Of a DNA stretch of 52,727 nucleotides, positions 8,995 to 17,372 are shown piece after piece. The notes below the pieces were generated by a model. It saw only the letters and a list, made by a program, of their open reading frames with translations, searched no databases and had not been told where the DNA came from. The DNA is from JAGLSB01 sp023135955 (GTDB lineage Bacteria > Bacteroidota > Bacteroidia > Bacteroidales > GCA-2748055), in assembly GCA_030673645.1 (NCBI GenBank), contig DAOVIO010000012.1:1-52727 (forward strand), given 5' to 3'. Each line of letters begins with the position of its first letter. Position 1 is the stretch's first letter. The translations under genes were made by a program, and so were the position numbers.

Positions 8995-9098
8995 GAAAAC
9001 AAATATTTATTACAAGTTCAAATTATACAGAACTTAGTAATTTCTTACGAAAAAATGGATATAAGGTTTTAAAATAACTTGCTTTTTTAAATGGAACA

Positions 9099-9127
9099 TT
9101 GTTTTTCTCATTCATTCCATATATTTT
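9099..9127 (+). promoter_or_regulatory. Possible promoter of isomerase-like lipoprotein gene
   Basis: TTG (9099-9101) is followed after 18 bases by TATATTTT (9120-9127), which matches the TAnnTTTG consensus except for the last base. The start codon lies 31 bases further on. The match is modest in an AT-rich stretch. Confidence 0.35.
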
Positions 9128-9158
9128 TAGACTAAAAAAAAATTAAACTAAGATACAC

Positions 9159-10073
9159 ATGGAAAATCGTAGAAAATTTATCAAGACAGCAGGTTTATTA
9201 TCTGCAGGAGCACTAATTGCACCAGGCTTTGCCTGTAAACCCAAATCCGGATCCGTCACAGAAACAGATGCTGTAGTTGAAAATAAGAATATAGGAATTC
9301 AAATTTATACTTTAAGAGATCAAATTGCTGGAAGTCTTGAAAAGACCATGGAAGGCGTTGCTAAAATAGGATATAAATGGATTGAAGCATATGGTTATGA
9401 GAACCGTAAAATTCTGGGGAAAACACCCAAAGAATTTAAGGATCTTTTATCAGGTCTTGGAATGAGCATGCCGAGTATCCATTCGGTAACTGAAGTTTCA
9501 TCAGGAGAAGGAAAATCTGCAATACTTGACGCAATGAAGCTGGCAGTGGAAGATGCTAAGATTGCAGGTGCAAAATATCTTGTTTACGCCTATCTGCAAG
9601 AAGAAGAAAGAAGATCGATGGAAGACTATAAACGTCATGCAGAAACTTTCAACTCTTTTGGAGAAATTTGTAAAAATGCCGGAATTCAATTTGCCTATCA
9701 TAATCACGACTTTGAATTTTTTGATTTCGACGGACAAATGCCTTATGATTATCTTTTAGAAAATACTGATCCTGAATTAGTAAAAATGGAACTTGATTTA
9801 TATTGGATTAAAAAAGGTGGTCAAGATCCTGTTGAATATTTCAAGAAAGATCCAGGCAGATATGAATTATGGCATGTTAAGGATATGGAAGAAGGTCCTG
9901 AAAAATTCTTTGCAGAAGTCGGTTCCGGTATAATGGATTTTGAACCTATATTTGGTGCAAGAGAAACTGCAGGATTGAAATACATCTTCGTAGAACAGGA
10001 TCTTAGCAGAAGAGATCCCATGGAGAGTATTAAAATGAGCTGGGAGTTTCTGAATAAGACGGAATATGTGTAA
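9159..10073 (+). CDS. Exported sugar phosphate isomerase/epimerase-like lipoprotein
   Basis: 304 residues of the AP-endonuclease-2/xylose-isomerase-like TIM-barrel superfamily. The N-terminus has a twin-arginine-style start (NRRKFIKTAG) and a lipobox GFAC with Cys26, so the protein is probably a Tat-exported lipoprotein. Barrel landmarks include IQIYTLRD at the first strand, YHNHDFEF, MELDLYWIKKGG, WHVKDME and FVEQD, in which Glu, Asp and His residues line the expected metal site. Similar exported proteins in Bacteroidota accompany sugar dehydrogenases (Gfo/Idh/MocA), but none is seen nearby; it is a single-gene unit ended by the bidirectional terminator at 10091-10132. Substrate not predictable. 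Confidence 0.85.
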   Translation: MENRRKFIKTAGLLSAGALIAPGFACKPKSGSVTETDAVVENKNIGIQIYTLRDQIAGSLEKTMEGVAKIGYKWIEAYGYENRKILGKTPKEFKDLLSGLGMSMPSIHSVTEVSSGEGKSAILDAMKLAVEDAKIAGAKYLVYAYLQEEERRSMEDYKRHAETFNSFGEICKNAGIQFAYHNHDFEFFDFDGQMPYDYLLENTDPELVKMELDLYWIKKGGQDPVEYFKKDPGRYELWHVKDMEEGPEKFFAEVGSGIMDFEPIFGARETAGLKYIFVEQDLSRRDPMESIKMSWEFLNKTEYV

Positions 10074-10090
10074 AATGGTTGTAGGGTCAT

Positions 10091-10132
10091 AAAAAATGTA
10101 GAGACGCAAGATTTTGCGCCTCTACATTTTTT
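10091..10132. terminator. Bidirectional hairpin terminator, repeat-family palindrome
   Basis: The arms aaaaaatgtagag (10091-10103) and ctctacatttttt (10120-10132) are perfect complements, with an inner stem cgcaa/ttgcg (10105-10109/10114-10118) after one mismatch. The A-run on one side and T-run on the other make it a terminator in both directions, exactly between the convergent genes ending at 10073 and 10155. The core tgtagagacgcaa...ttgcgcctctaca resembles a palindrome I believe recurs across Bacteroidota genomes. Confidence 0.85.
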
Positions 10133-10154
10133 ATGCACCTCTACAGATTTTATT

Positions 10155-10526
10155 CTATAAACCAAAATCATCCTCATAAAATCCTCCTTCTCCATCGTCA
10201 AGATTGCTAAAATCATCAGATAGATTATCGTTGATTCCCAGATTCTTCAGATCTTCCGCACTGAAATTCTCCATGTCATCAAAACTATTTTCTTCATTCT
10301 CAAAGATTTCAAATTTACTTTCGAGTTTTTCAATACTTTCCTCTAAGAAAGTAAATTTAGGCATTAGATCTTCCAGTATTTCAATATTATCAGGGTTAAA
10401 ACAAAACAAAGCTTCATCCATAATACAGTCCTCAATATAATCAGGATCCTTTAGAAAAACTTCCTTTAAACTTTGACCGCTATATTCACCAAAGTCAAGC
10501 TTTGAACTTAAACTATATAACTTCAT
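10155..10526 (-). CDS. Small acidic protein with ExoX-like C-terminal domain
   Basis: 123 residues. The first ~45 residues fit the small domain found at the C-terminus of exonuclease X and in standalone proteins: a strand-turn DFGEYSGQSLKEV followed by DPDYIEDCIMDE. The nuclease domain itself is absent. The remainder is helical and strongly acidic, ending in a Asp/Glu/Phe-rich tail (about 75-123). A Shine-Dalgarno-like cggagga sits just before the start, unusual for this phylum. No partner gene is adjacent; the gene is convergent with the isomerase-like gene and shares its terminator. The tail could be a protein-binding or DNA-mimicking surface, but there is no direct evidence. Function not assigned. 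Confidence 0.6.
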   Translation of the reverse strand: MKLYSLSSKLDFGEYSGQSLKEVFLKDPDYIEDCIMDEALFCFNPDNIEILEDLMPKFTFLEESIEKLESKFEIFENEENSFDDMENFSAEDLKNLGINDNLSDDFSNLDDGEGGFYEDDFGL

Positions 10527-10891
10527 TTTCCTCCGATATTGTTTTTAATAAAAAAAATTAATCTATTATTGGTAAAATAATTCTTCTCTTTTCAAATTTA
10601 AATCCGGTGCCCCTATCCAGTAAACTTAAAATTTCTTATGAACAAATAATATTCTATGATATTATAAATACATTATATTATCAAAAATAAATAAAATAAA
10701 TGAACTCAAAAACCTTCACCGCCATTTATTTGATTCGAATATTATCCATAGGAAATAATTAATGTCATCAGAGATATAACCAAATAAACTAGTAACAAAC
10801 AATTAGTTATAGTTAAAATATTCTGAGATCATCTTTATAAAGTCACTTTATATTCTCTTGCTCAGGTCTTTAAAATTCCCTATATTGTGGT
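10527..10891. other. AT-rich intergenic region, divergent promoters expected
   Basis: This 365-base gap separates two divergently transcribed genes, so it must contain both promoters. I found no full match to TTTG-17/23-TAnnTTTG in either direction, no RNA gene, no repeat and no strong hairpin. The sequence is very AT-rich with many in-frame stops on both strands. Confidence 0.6.
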
Positions 10892-11650
10892 ATGATTATG
10901 ATTCTCATAGATACAGATACACTCATTCACATTTTTGGGATTAAGATACTGGAACCTGTAACAACCTTTACAGATTTAATCGTTTCTTTCATATGCCTTC
11001 TCTCATTTATTAGATTGTTAAAAATAAACAAAATAGAACATCATTTTAAACTAATTACATGGTTCTTCCTGACAATGGGAATTGCTACTGCATTTGGTGG
11101 ACTTATAGGTCATGGCTTTCTTTACCTTTTCCAAACTGAATGGCACTTGCCAATATGGTTTACAAATATTTTTTCTCTACCAATGATCGAAAATGCAAGC
11201 GTTGTATCACCATGGAAGCTTCCAGGCTGGCTTACTAGTATGCTTGCGATATCCTTATTAGAAAGAGCCTCTATAGAATTTGCAAAACCATTATTACATC
11301 CTCGACTAAGAAAAATAATGGACTGGGCTAATATTATAGAACTACTTATATTTATGACGCTTACTTTTTCATCTTTGAATTTTAAATATGTTGAGCTTCA
11401 TTCAGCCTTCGGTTTACTTATTATTAATACTCCTCTTCACCTCTATGTTTATTGGAAAAACAGAAGTGAAGGAAGTAAATATATGCTTTTCGGTTTGGGA
11501 TTTGCCATTACTTCTGCCTTATTTTTTATGAATGAGTGGTCTTTTCATAAATGGTTTAACTATCTTGACACTTCTCACACTTTAATGGCCTTTGGTGCTT
11601 ATTTATTTTTTCTGGCAGCATTAAGGCTAAATTTAAAAAGGAATGTTTGA
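10892..11650 (+). CDS. Seven-transmembrane protein of unknown function
   Basis: 252 residues with seven hydrophobic spans at roughly 24-43, 53-80, 108-127, 143-161, 167-187, 198-213 and 229-246. Conserved-looking polar residues within spans are His74 (GLIGHGF), His170 (ELHSAFG), His183 and His229 (DTSHTLMAFG). Seven helices with membrane-embedded histidines recall the CREST superfamily (ceramidases, PAQR receptors), but no full signature is present, so this is a suggestion only. A second in-frame ATG two codons in could be the real start. It is followed after 70 bases by a single-domain response regulator on the same strand, so a sensory or regulated membrane-enzyme role is possible. A small stem (gatgag/ctcatc, 11661-11678) lies between them. 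Confidence 0.6.
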   Translation: MIMILIDTDTLIHIFGIKILEPVTTFTDLIVSFICLLSFIRLLKINKIEHHFKLITWFFLTMGIATAFGGLIGHGFLYLFQTEWHLPIWFTNIFSLPMIENASVVSPWKLPGWLTSMLAISLLERASIEFAKPLLHPRLRKIMDWANIIELLIFMTLTFSSLNFKYVELHSAFGLLIINTPLHLYVYWKNRSEGSKYMLFGLGFAITSALFFMNEWSFHKWFNYLDTSHTLMAFGAYLFFLAALRLNLKRNV

Positions 11651-11720
11651 AGAAGAACCAGATGAGTTCATTCTCATCTTTGGATATTAAAAATTATATG
11701 CAAAAATAGATTTCAGACAT

Positions 11721-12083
11721 ATGAAGAATATATTAATTGTTGAAGATAATGAAGGTACGAGAATACTTCTGGAAGATGCATTAAGGGATAATGGATACGA
11801 GATTAGCATTGCAAATGATGGTCAGGATGCATTAAAAATACTTGAGGATAAATCTTCTTTAATTACATTAATTATTACTGACCTACAGATGCCTGTAATG
11901 GATGGTATAGAATTTATTAAAAAAGTTAGAGAAAATGATACAACTATCCCTATTTTAGTATTGACTACTAATGCTCTCCAAAAGCAACAAGCGAAAGAAT
12001 CAGGGGCTTCAGGATATATAGTAAAGCCCTTTTCTATGAAACATTTAGTTTCTGCTATTGAAGCTTTAACAAAAGATGAATAG
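11721..12083 (+). CDS. Single-domain CheY-like response regulator
   Basis: 120 residues, essentially one receiver domain: acidic residues in IVEDN (7-9), phospho-acceptor Asp54 (IITDLQMPVMDG), Thr in VLTTNA and Lys in IVKPFS. No output domain. It acts through protein contact, like CheY, or as a phosphate sink. It is the only receiver-only gene on the + strand; its TAG stop at 12081-12083 directly abuts the stop codon of the opposing REC-kinase at 12084. Partner candidates are that kinase, the two soluble REC-kinases, or CheA at 27987-30035. The closest other receiver-only protein is the CheY at 30120-30485, with the same overall length. Confidence 0.93.
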   Translation: MKNILIVEDNEGTRILLEDALRDNGYEISIANDGQDALKILEDKSSLITLIITDLQMPVMDGIEFIKKVRENDTTIPILVLTTNALQKQQAKESGASGYIVKPFSMKHLVSAIEALTKDE

Positions 12084-13211
12084 TTAATTACAATTCCATG
12101 CAGGCAGTCTGAATATTATACTACTTCCTCTCCCTTCCTCACTTTCAATCAGAAAGACTCCCTTATTCATTTTAATAAATTTTCGACAAATAAATAAACC
12201 GAGGCCTGTTCCTGTTTCTCCAGCTGTTCCTATTTTTGTTTTCGTTTTAAAAGAAATTACATCAAAGATATCTGAAATCTCCAACTCATTCATACCAATA
12301 CCGGTATCTTCAATTGTTACTTCAACTAATTCTGTAAGCTTTTTCAATTTTATTATTACTTTTCCATTACCCGAAGTAAATTTAATAGCATTTGATATCA
12401 AGTTTCGTAATACAGTATCTATCATATGTTCATCTGCATAAACATAAATATTGCCAATATCCTGATTCTCAAATTGTAATGATATTTCCTTGTGGTTTGC
12501 ATTGTTTAAAAACAGATCCAGATTTTTCTCTATACATAATCTCATATCCATCTTCTCCGGTTTTGTAACAAGTTTACTGCTACTTAACCGAGCCCATTCT
12601 AATAGGTTCTCAATTAATTTATATTGATTAAGCGATGTATTTAATATTTTATCTAATATATATATGATCTTTTTAGTGTCATAATTATCAATATTGATCT
12701 TAAGCTGTTCAATGATAAATAAAAGATTAGCATAGGGGCTTTTAAGATCGTGTGAAATAATAGAAAACAGTTTATCCTTTGTCGAATTAGATTCTTCTAA
12801 GTCTGATTTCTGTCTTTTTAATTCAAGGTGAACATTAACCCTTGCCAGTAATTCTTCAACAATGAATGGTTTCACAACATAATCGACTCCTCCAACACTG
12901 AAACCTCTTTTTATAGATTCTATATCTTTTAAAGCAGTGAGGAAAATAACAGGGATATTCTGGGTTATTCTATTGCTTTTAAACTTAGAGCATAATTCAA
13001 TTCCATCCATTTCTGGCATCATAATATCCAGTAAAATAAGATCGGGGTGATTCTTATCTATTTCATCTAGTGCATCTTGTCCGCTCTTTGCAATAATTGT
13101 ATTATAATTATTATTGTGTAAAACCTCTTCCAATAACATTACATTAACACTGTTATCATCAACAATCAGAATTGTATCTTGCTTTACATTTGTGATTTTG
13201 TGACTTTCCAT
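12084..13211 (-). CDS. Response regulator-histidine kinase hybrid at end of Sia operon
   Basis: 375 residues. The receiver (about 12-128) has phospho-acceptor Asp62 (LILLDIMMPEMDG) and the K of VVKPF. HisKA follows with His154 (FSIISHDLKSPY), then HATPase with N-box NLISNAIKFT, G1 DTGIGM and G2 GTGLGLF. No sensor or transmembrane segment. It begins 6 bases after the TerB-ABC gene and is therefore the last gene of the Sia operon. Architecture is the same as the protein at 5226-6329, so they are paralogues. Its place suggests it converts phosphorylation signals into kinase activity within the Sia/ABC system. The gene ends with no spacer against the convergent regulator gene. Confidence 0.93.
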   Translation of the reverse strand: MESHKITNVKQDTILIVDDNSVNVMLLEEVLHNNNYNTIIAKSGQDALDEIDKNHPDLILLDIMMPEMDGIELCSKFKSNRITQNIPVIFLTALKDIESIKRGFSVGGVDYVVKPFIVEELLARVNVHLELKRQKSDLEESNSTKDKLFSIISHDLKSPYANLLFIIEQLKINIDNYDTKKIIYILDKILNTSLNQYKLIENLLEWARLSSSKLVTKPEKMDMRLCIEKNLDLFLNNANHKEISLQFENQDIGNIYVYADEHMIDTVLRNLISNAIKFTSGNGKVIIKLKKLTELVEVTIEDTGIGMNELEISDIFDVISFKTKTKIGTAGETGTGLGLFICRKFIKMNKGVFLIESEEGRGSSIIFRLPAWNCN

Positions 13212-13217
13212 AATATC

Positions 13218-16200
13218 CTAAAACTTCTTCCTGTTAAAAAGCGAGAAAGATTTGCTCAGTAAGTCATAATATAGAGTGATATATAAAATTAATGTGAATG
13301 CAATGATAAACCATATATTAAATGTGATGGTATTTGTTTTATTTCCAAATAAATACTTGGTTGGAGAATAAAATGGTGCCCTCATTGATAAAAACTCTGG
13401 AGTTTCAGGATCAAGATAAACCGGATCCAGTATCTGGATCAATCTTCCATCCTTACGTTTAATCTTTGTTGACAAAGTACTTTTCTTAAGCAAATTTGAA
13501 AGAGATTCATTGTAGTTATCCATATAAAGATCATTATACCCCACACCATTTACTGGATTTTCAGACAGGTTTTCAATCAAGTTGTTTTTCTTTTCGCTAA
13601 TCCTATTGAAAGCTGTTGCATATTTCAAATTTACATTTTCAAGGAAATCTCTTGTTTGATCTACTAGCTCCAATGAAAATGCATTAGGTTCAAATTCTGA
13701 CAAATCCAGTGTAGGTATATCAGTAAATCTTTGTGACTCAATAGCAATTTCATTTCTTAAAATTGTCAGATTATCCTTATATAATTTATAATTTTCACTT
13801 GTTTCGCTTCTAAGAAATTCTTCAGTTTCTCTAACTATTCTTTCTAGTTCAGGGATAAAGTAGGCTTGTTTATAACTAGCCATACTTTCCAATTTCTCCA
13901 GATCATAGAAATTCTTTTGATATTCATTTTCCTTAAATTGTGTTACTGCCAGAGCTTCATAAGCCCATCTTGAAACCATTACATCAGCAATAACAGGTGA
14001 TGTATTTTCTCCTCCTCCAATTAAACTGTTTAATTTATCGAAGCTAAACATTGCTCCGCCCAATATCATTTGAGGAATTACCAATAAGGGTATCATAATA
14101 TAAATTGTCACAGCCGAATTAAATGCTGATGATATGTTGAGACCCATAATATTTGCAAAACAGGCTGTTATAAAAAGGACTATCCAATATTCAAAAAACA
14201 AACCTTTTATCTCAAGTATCTGATTTCCAATTAGTACAAATGTAAATGTTTGAATAGCAGACAAAGTAAATAGAATGACAACCTTCGACATAAGATAGCT
14301 TGATCTACTGAGGTTCAGAAAAGACTCTCTTTTTAATATTTTTCTATCCCGAAAGATCTCTTCAGCACTAACAGAGAGTCCAATAAACAACGCAATCACA
14401 ATACTCATAAATATATAAGGCGGAATATTTTCATTATCCTTAAATATATATTCCCCATTTCTACCTGATGAGAACTTAATGATTCCCGTTAATATCAGAG
14501 CTAGTAATGGAGCTTCAAGTAGGTTAATCAGCAAGTACTGCAAATTACTAATTTTTGAGAGTAGGTCCCTTTTTGTAAAAATAATCAGCTGCATCAGCTT
14601 GTTTGGGATATTCAATATTTTCTTTGGAATTTCTTTTACTTCTTGTACGTTACGATCTTTATTGCTGACTAGAAACATTTCATTCCAGTCTTTGGGAGAT
14701 TTAATCCGGTTCAATGTAAATTTCCCAAAATCATCCACTTCTTTAGACTCGATTATATTGAAGAGCATTTCTGGATTTACATTACCACAACTTGAACACT
14801 CACCAATATCAGCATTGATTTGATTAGTAATTGTTTTAAAATAAATGATTGATTCAATTGGATTTCCATAATATACCGGGTATCCACCTGTATCGAGAAT
14901 AAACAAACGATCGAACATCTTGAATATATCTGAAGAAGGCTGATGAATAACAACAAAGATCAGCTTCATATGAAGGGATAATTCTTTCAAAAGATCCATT
15001 ACATTTTCCGAATCCTTGGAAGATAATCCTGATGTCGGTTCATCTACGAAAAGAACTAAAGGTTCCCGGATAAGCTCAAGGGCAATATTCAGTCTCTTTC
15101 TCTGACCTCCACTAATTTTTTTATTTAGTGGGCTACCCACTTTAATGTCCGCGATTGCCTCAAGGCCCAGATTCTGCAGAGTATTATTTACCCGTTCTTC
15201 AATTTCTTTCTCTGAAAGATCTTTGAAACATAGTTTTGCACTATAGTAAAGATTTTCATATACAGTAAGCTCTTCAAAAAGGAAATCATCCTGAGCAATA
15301 TACCCAATTATTCCTTTTGACACTTTTGGTTTGTTGTGAATATCTATACCATTAATTTTTACAGAGCCTGAAAAGGGCTTATCTATGCCTGACAAAACAT
15401 TCATAAGTGTTGTTTTGCCAGATCCACTGGCACCCATAATCCCTACTAATCCGAATTCCTCATTTATATTAACATCTCTTAGGGCTACGTTTCCATTAGG
15501 AAACTGATAGTTAATAGAGTCACAATTAAATGATATTCGCTGTAAATCTTCATCTTTAAGGAAACAAGAGATAACATCGCTATAATATATGGTTCCTTTT
15601 GGAAGGCGCAATGTACTTCCTTGCGGAAAAATATATGTATTACTAACATTAAATACTAAACCATTCAGGCTAATTTCACTTTTTCCCTTATACTTAACAA
15701 AATACAGATCTGCACTTTTTATCCTAAGTATGTATATTCTACCATCAAGACCATCAGAGTAAATAGTTTTGAATCTTTCTTCATCTAATACTTCAATCTG
15801 TTCATGACCTTGAATTACAAGGTTTTCCTCTGTATTCATATTCTGAAGATCGTCATACCTGCTGAAGTTATTAATTAACTCCAGTTCATTTGCTTCAATA
15901 TTGAAAACAGTAGCAACAGTTTCAATTATTCCCATTCGTTGCTCAGTATAGAGTTCATCCAACTTGAGTAACTCGAAGATTCGGATCAGAACAACTACTT
16001 TTTGTTTCTGGGACAAGGTTTTGTTAATTTTCCTACAGATAGCAAGTGTTCTCACTGAATCTTTCATAGCGGTTAACTTCCCACTTCTGATCTTTCCATC
16101 TTCACCAGGTTTTGCTTCTGTCCCACCTGCTTTTTCATCATATAAGCTAAGATATTCCTTAACTTTGTCCTTGTTTAGTTGAGAAGAAAGAAAGGATACA

Positions 16201-16292
16201 ACAAAAGAACGCTGATTTTCTGTTGTTCCTTCATCTTGTTTTGAAATGATAGCAAAAAGCTGCATCAATGCTTTTAATATCTCTTCACTCAT
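13218..16292 (-). CDS. TerB-domain ABCG-type ABC transporter
   Basis: 1024 residues, a large fusion. Residues 1-145 are helical and resemble a TerB-like domain; 150-245 form a beta-rich domain that may be FHA- or cupin-like. The ATPase domain (about 255-470) has Walker A GASGSGKTT (287-295), signature ISGGQRKR (393-400) and Walker B LVLFVDEPT (412-420). NBD before TMD marks the ABCG arrangement. A CSSC motif (Cys499, Cys502) in GECSSCGNVNPE links the ATPase to the membrane domain (about 585-760), followed by a ~200-residue extracytoplasmic helical domain (about 785-985) and a last helix (about 990-1010). It follows siaC by 85 bases. Substrate unknown. As the only effector-like protein in the operon, it is the likely output of the Sia switch (inference). 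Confidence 0.88.
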   Translation of the reverse strand: MSEEILKALMQLFAIISKQDEGTTENQRSFVVSFLSSQLNKDKVKEYLSLYDEKAGGTEAKPGEDGKIRSGKLTAMKDSVRTLAICRKINKTLSQKQKVVVLIRIFELLKLDELYTEQRMGIIETVATVFNIEANELELINNFSRYDDLQNMNTEENLVIQGHEQIEVLDEERFKTIYSDGLDGRIYILRIKSADLYFVKYKGKSEISLNGLVFNVSNTYIFPQGSTLRLPKGTIYYSDVISCFLKDEDLQRISFNCDSINYQFPNGNVALRDVNINEEFGLVGIMGASGSGKTTLMNVLSGIDKPFSGSVKINGIDIHNKPKVSKGIIGYIAQDDFLFEELTVYENLYYSAKLCFKDLSEKEIEERVNNTLQNLGLEAIADIKVGSPLNKKISGGQRKRLNIALELIREPLVLFVDEPTSGLSSKDSENVMDLLKELSLHMKLIFVVIHQPSSDIFKMFDRLFILDTGGYPVYYGNPIESIIYFKTITNQINADIGECSSCGNVNPEMLFNIIESKEVDDFGKFTLNRIKSPKDWNEMFLVSNKDRNVQEVKEIPKKILNIPNKLMQLIIFTKRDLLSKISNLQYLLINLLEAPLLALILTGIIKFSSGRNGEYIFKDNENIPPYIFMSIVIALFIGLSVSAEEIFRDRKILKRESFLNLSRSSYLMSKVVILFTLSAIQTFTFVLIGNQILEIKGLFFEYWIVLFITACFANIMGLNISSAFNSAVTIYIMIPLLVIPQMILGGAMFSFDKLNSLIGGGENTSPVIADVMVSRWAYEALAVTQFKENEYQKNFYDLEKLESMASYKQAYFIPELERIVRETEEFLRSETSENYKLYKDNLTILRNEIAIESQRFTDIPTLDLSEFEPNAFSLELVDQTRDFLENVNLKYATAFNRISEKKNNLIENLSENPVNGVGYNDLYMDNYNESLSNLLKKSTLSTKIKRKDGRLIQILDPVYLDPETPEFLSMRAPFYSPTKYLFGNKTNTITFNIWFIIAFTLILYITLYYDLLSKSFSLFNRKKF

Positions 16293-16324
16293 AGTATAAG
16301 ATTATAACTAGTAGGTAATCTAAG

Positions 16325-16358
16325 AAAAATCATCCGATAATTATTATTCCGGATTTTT
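16325..16358 (-). terminator. Bulged hairpin between SiaC-like and ABC genes
   Basis: The arms cggattttt (16350-16358) and its complement aaaaat-ca-tccg (16325-16336) pair over nine bases with a two-base bulge. Read on the - strand it ends in a run of T, so it may act as a weak or leaky terminator that lowers transporter expression relative to the Sia proteins. It sits in the only sizeable gap (85 bases) of the operon. Confidence 0.4.
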
Positions 16359-16377
16359 AATAAGATATATTGTTCAT

Positions 16378-16752
16378 TTAGTAAGCAATTAGCTCAAACG
16401 GAATATCAACAAGTTCAGAATATTCCTCTCCTGCTTCTTCTAAATCAGTATCAAGTTCAAGAAAATACCAATTAATTGTTATTGGATTTCCTTCTGTGAA
16501 AATGTCATCCAATTTTAAAAGAATGTCGAGTATCAGTTTTGACGATGCAGTATTAAAATATTCCAGCTTAAAAGAAAATGAAATGTCAGGAATTGGATTC
16601 TCTTCAAATTCATCCAACCAATCCAAAACAGGTTTGTAAAAACTTACTACATCTTCAGGAAGGGATCTTCCCGAGATCTCAAATACATTATTTTCAATAT
16701 CAAGTACAATATTGGGAGTATCCTCCGTGCCAGCGATCGTTAACTTTTCCAT
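16378..16752 (-). CDS. siaC: SiaC-family regulatory phosphoprotein (DUF1987)
   Basis: 124 residues, the length of the family. Family landmarks are ISGRSLPEDVVSFYKPVLDW (26-45) and LEYFNTASSKLILDIL (63-78). Thr68 in FNTASSK falls at the same number as the Thr68 phosphorylated by SiaB in Pseudomonas aeruginosa SiaC. In that system SiaC acts as an anti-anti-sigma-like switch: phosphorylated SiaC is inactive, and SiaA restores the active form, which binds the diguanylate cyclase SiaD. No GGDEF protein is encoded in this window, so its target here must differ or lie elsewhere. It follows a SiaB-like gene by 7 bases. Family and phosphosite are well supported; the target is not known. Confidence 0.92.
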   Translation of the reverse strand: MEKLTIAGTEDTPNIVLDIENNVFEISGRSLPEDVVSFYKPVLDWLDEFEENPIPDISFSFKLEYFNTASSKLILDILLKLDDIFTEGNPITINWYFLELDTDLEEAGEEYSELVDIPFELIAY

Positions 16753-16759
16753 TATCTTG

Positions 16760-17359
16760 TTATTTAGTTTTTATATTTACATTTTTATGAATATCAATTT
16801 GAAGACTATACATTGAATGTGCATCGTCTATTGCTGTAAAATCATAAGTTAGCTTATTTTCGGATTTTCTTGCCATATCGATTATCCCGATTCCTGCTCC
16901 ACTTACTTCAGAAAACTTCCCGGTAAGCCTTACCTCTTTATAAAGTTTCTTTAGTCCCACAGCATCAAGAGTATTTACTTTTTCGATTCTATTTTTAAGC
17001 ATCTCGATTTTATCATTCGAAATTTTATTATTTGAAATAAGAAAAAAGATTTCCTCTGTCTCTCCAATCAGAAATATTGGAGCAAATTTAGAAAATTCAG
17101 GTGTATTATCAATTGCATTCTTACTGATATTCTGAAGCATCTCAACCATTATATTAAATATCTTTCTGCGTACAATATCCTCCATATTAACCATACTGAA
17201 TTTTCGTTCAGTAAAGGCCAAAAGCGTCTTTATTTGTGATTGTGTTATCTCACCACTATAGACTAAGATAATTTCATTCTGCCCCATTAAATGATGCAAA
17301 CCGAAAAAATGAGCCAGAGATTTTTTATTTGGATTTAAAGATTCCTTTTGCTGTGTCAT
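16760..17359 (-). CDS. siaB: SiaB-family protein kinase (DUF6272), first copy
   Basis: 199 residues of the SiaB/DUF6272 family, GHKL-fold kinases that phosphorylate SiaC. The N-box-like helix reads VEMLQNISKNA and keeps both the glutamate and the asparagine of the ExxxN pattern expected for a working GHKL kinase. A glycine-rich loop SGAGIGIIDMARK (about 155-167) follows, and the C-terminal strand YDFTAIDDAHSMYSL matches the family. It lies 7 bases upstream of siaC and 13 bases downstream of a second, more divergent copy. This copy is the better candidate for the active SiaC kinase. No signal peptide or membrane segment, so it acts in the cytoplasm. Confidence 0.9.
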   Translation of the reverse strand: MTQQKESLNPNKKSLAHFFGLHHLMGQNEIILVYSGEITQSQIKTLLAFTERKFSMVNMEDIVRRKIFNIMVEMLQNISKNAIDNTPEFSKFAPIFLIGETEEIFFLISNNKISNDKIEMLKNRIEKVNTLDAVGLKKLYKEVRLTGKFSEVSGAGIGIIDMARKSENKLTYDFTAIDDAHSMYSLQIDIHKNVNIKTK

Positions 17360-17372
17360 TTGGCTTTGTTTT

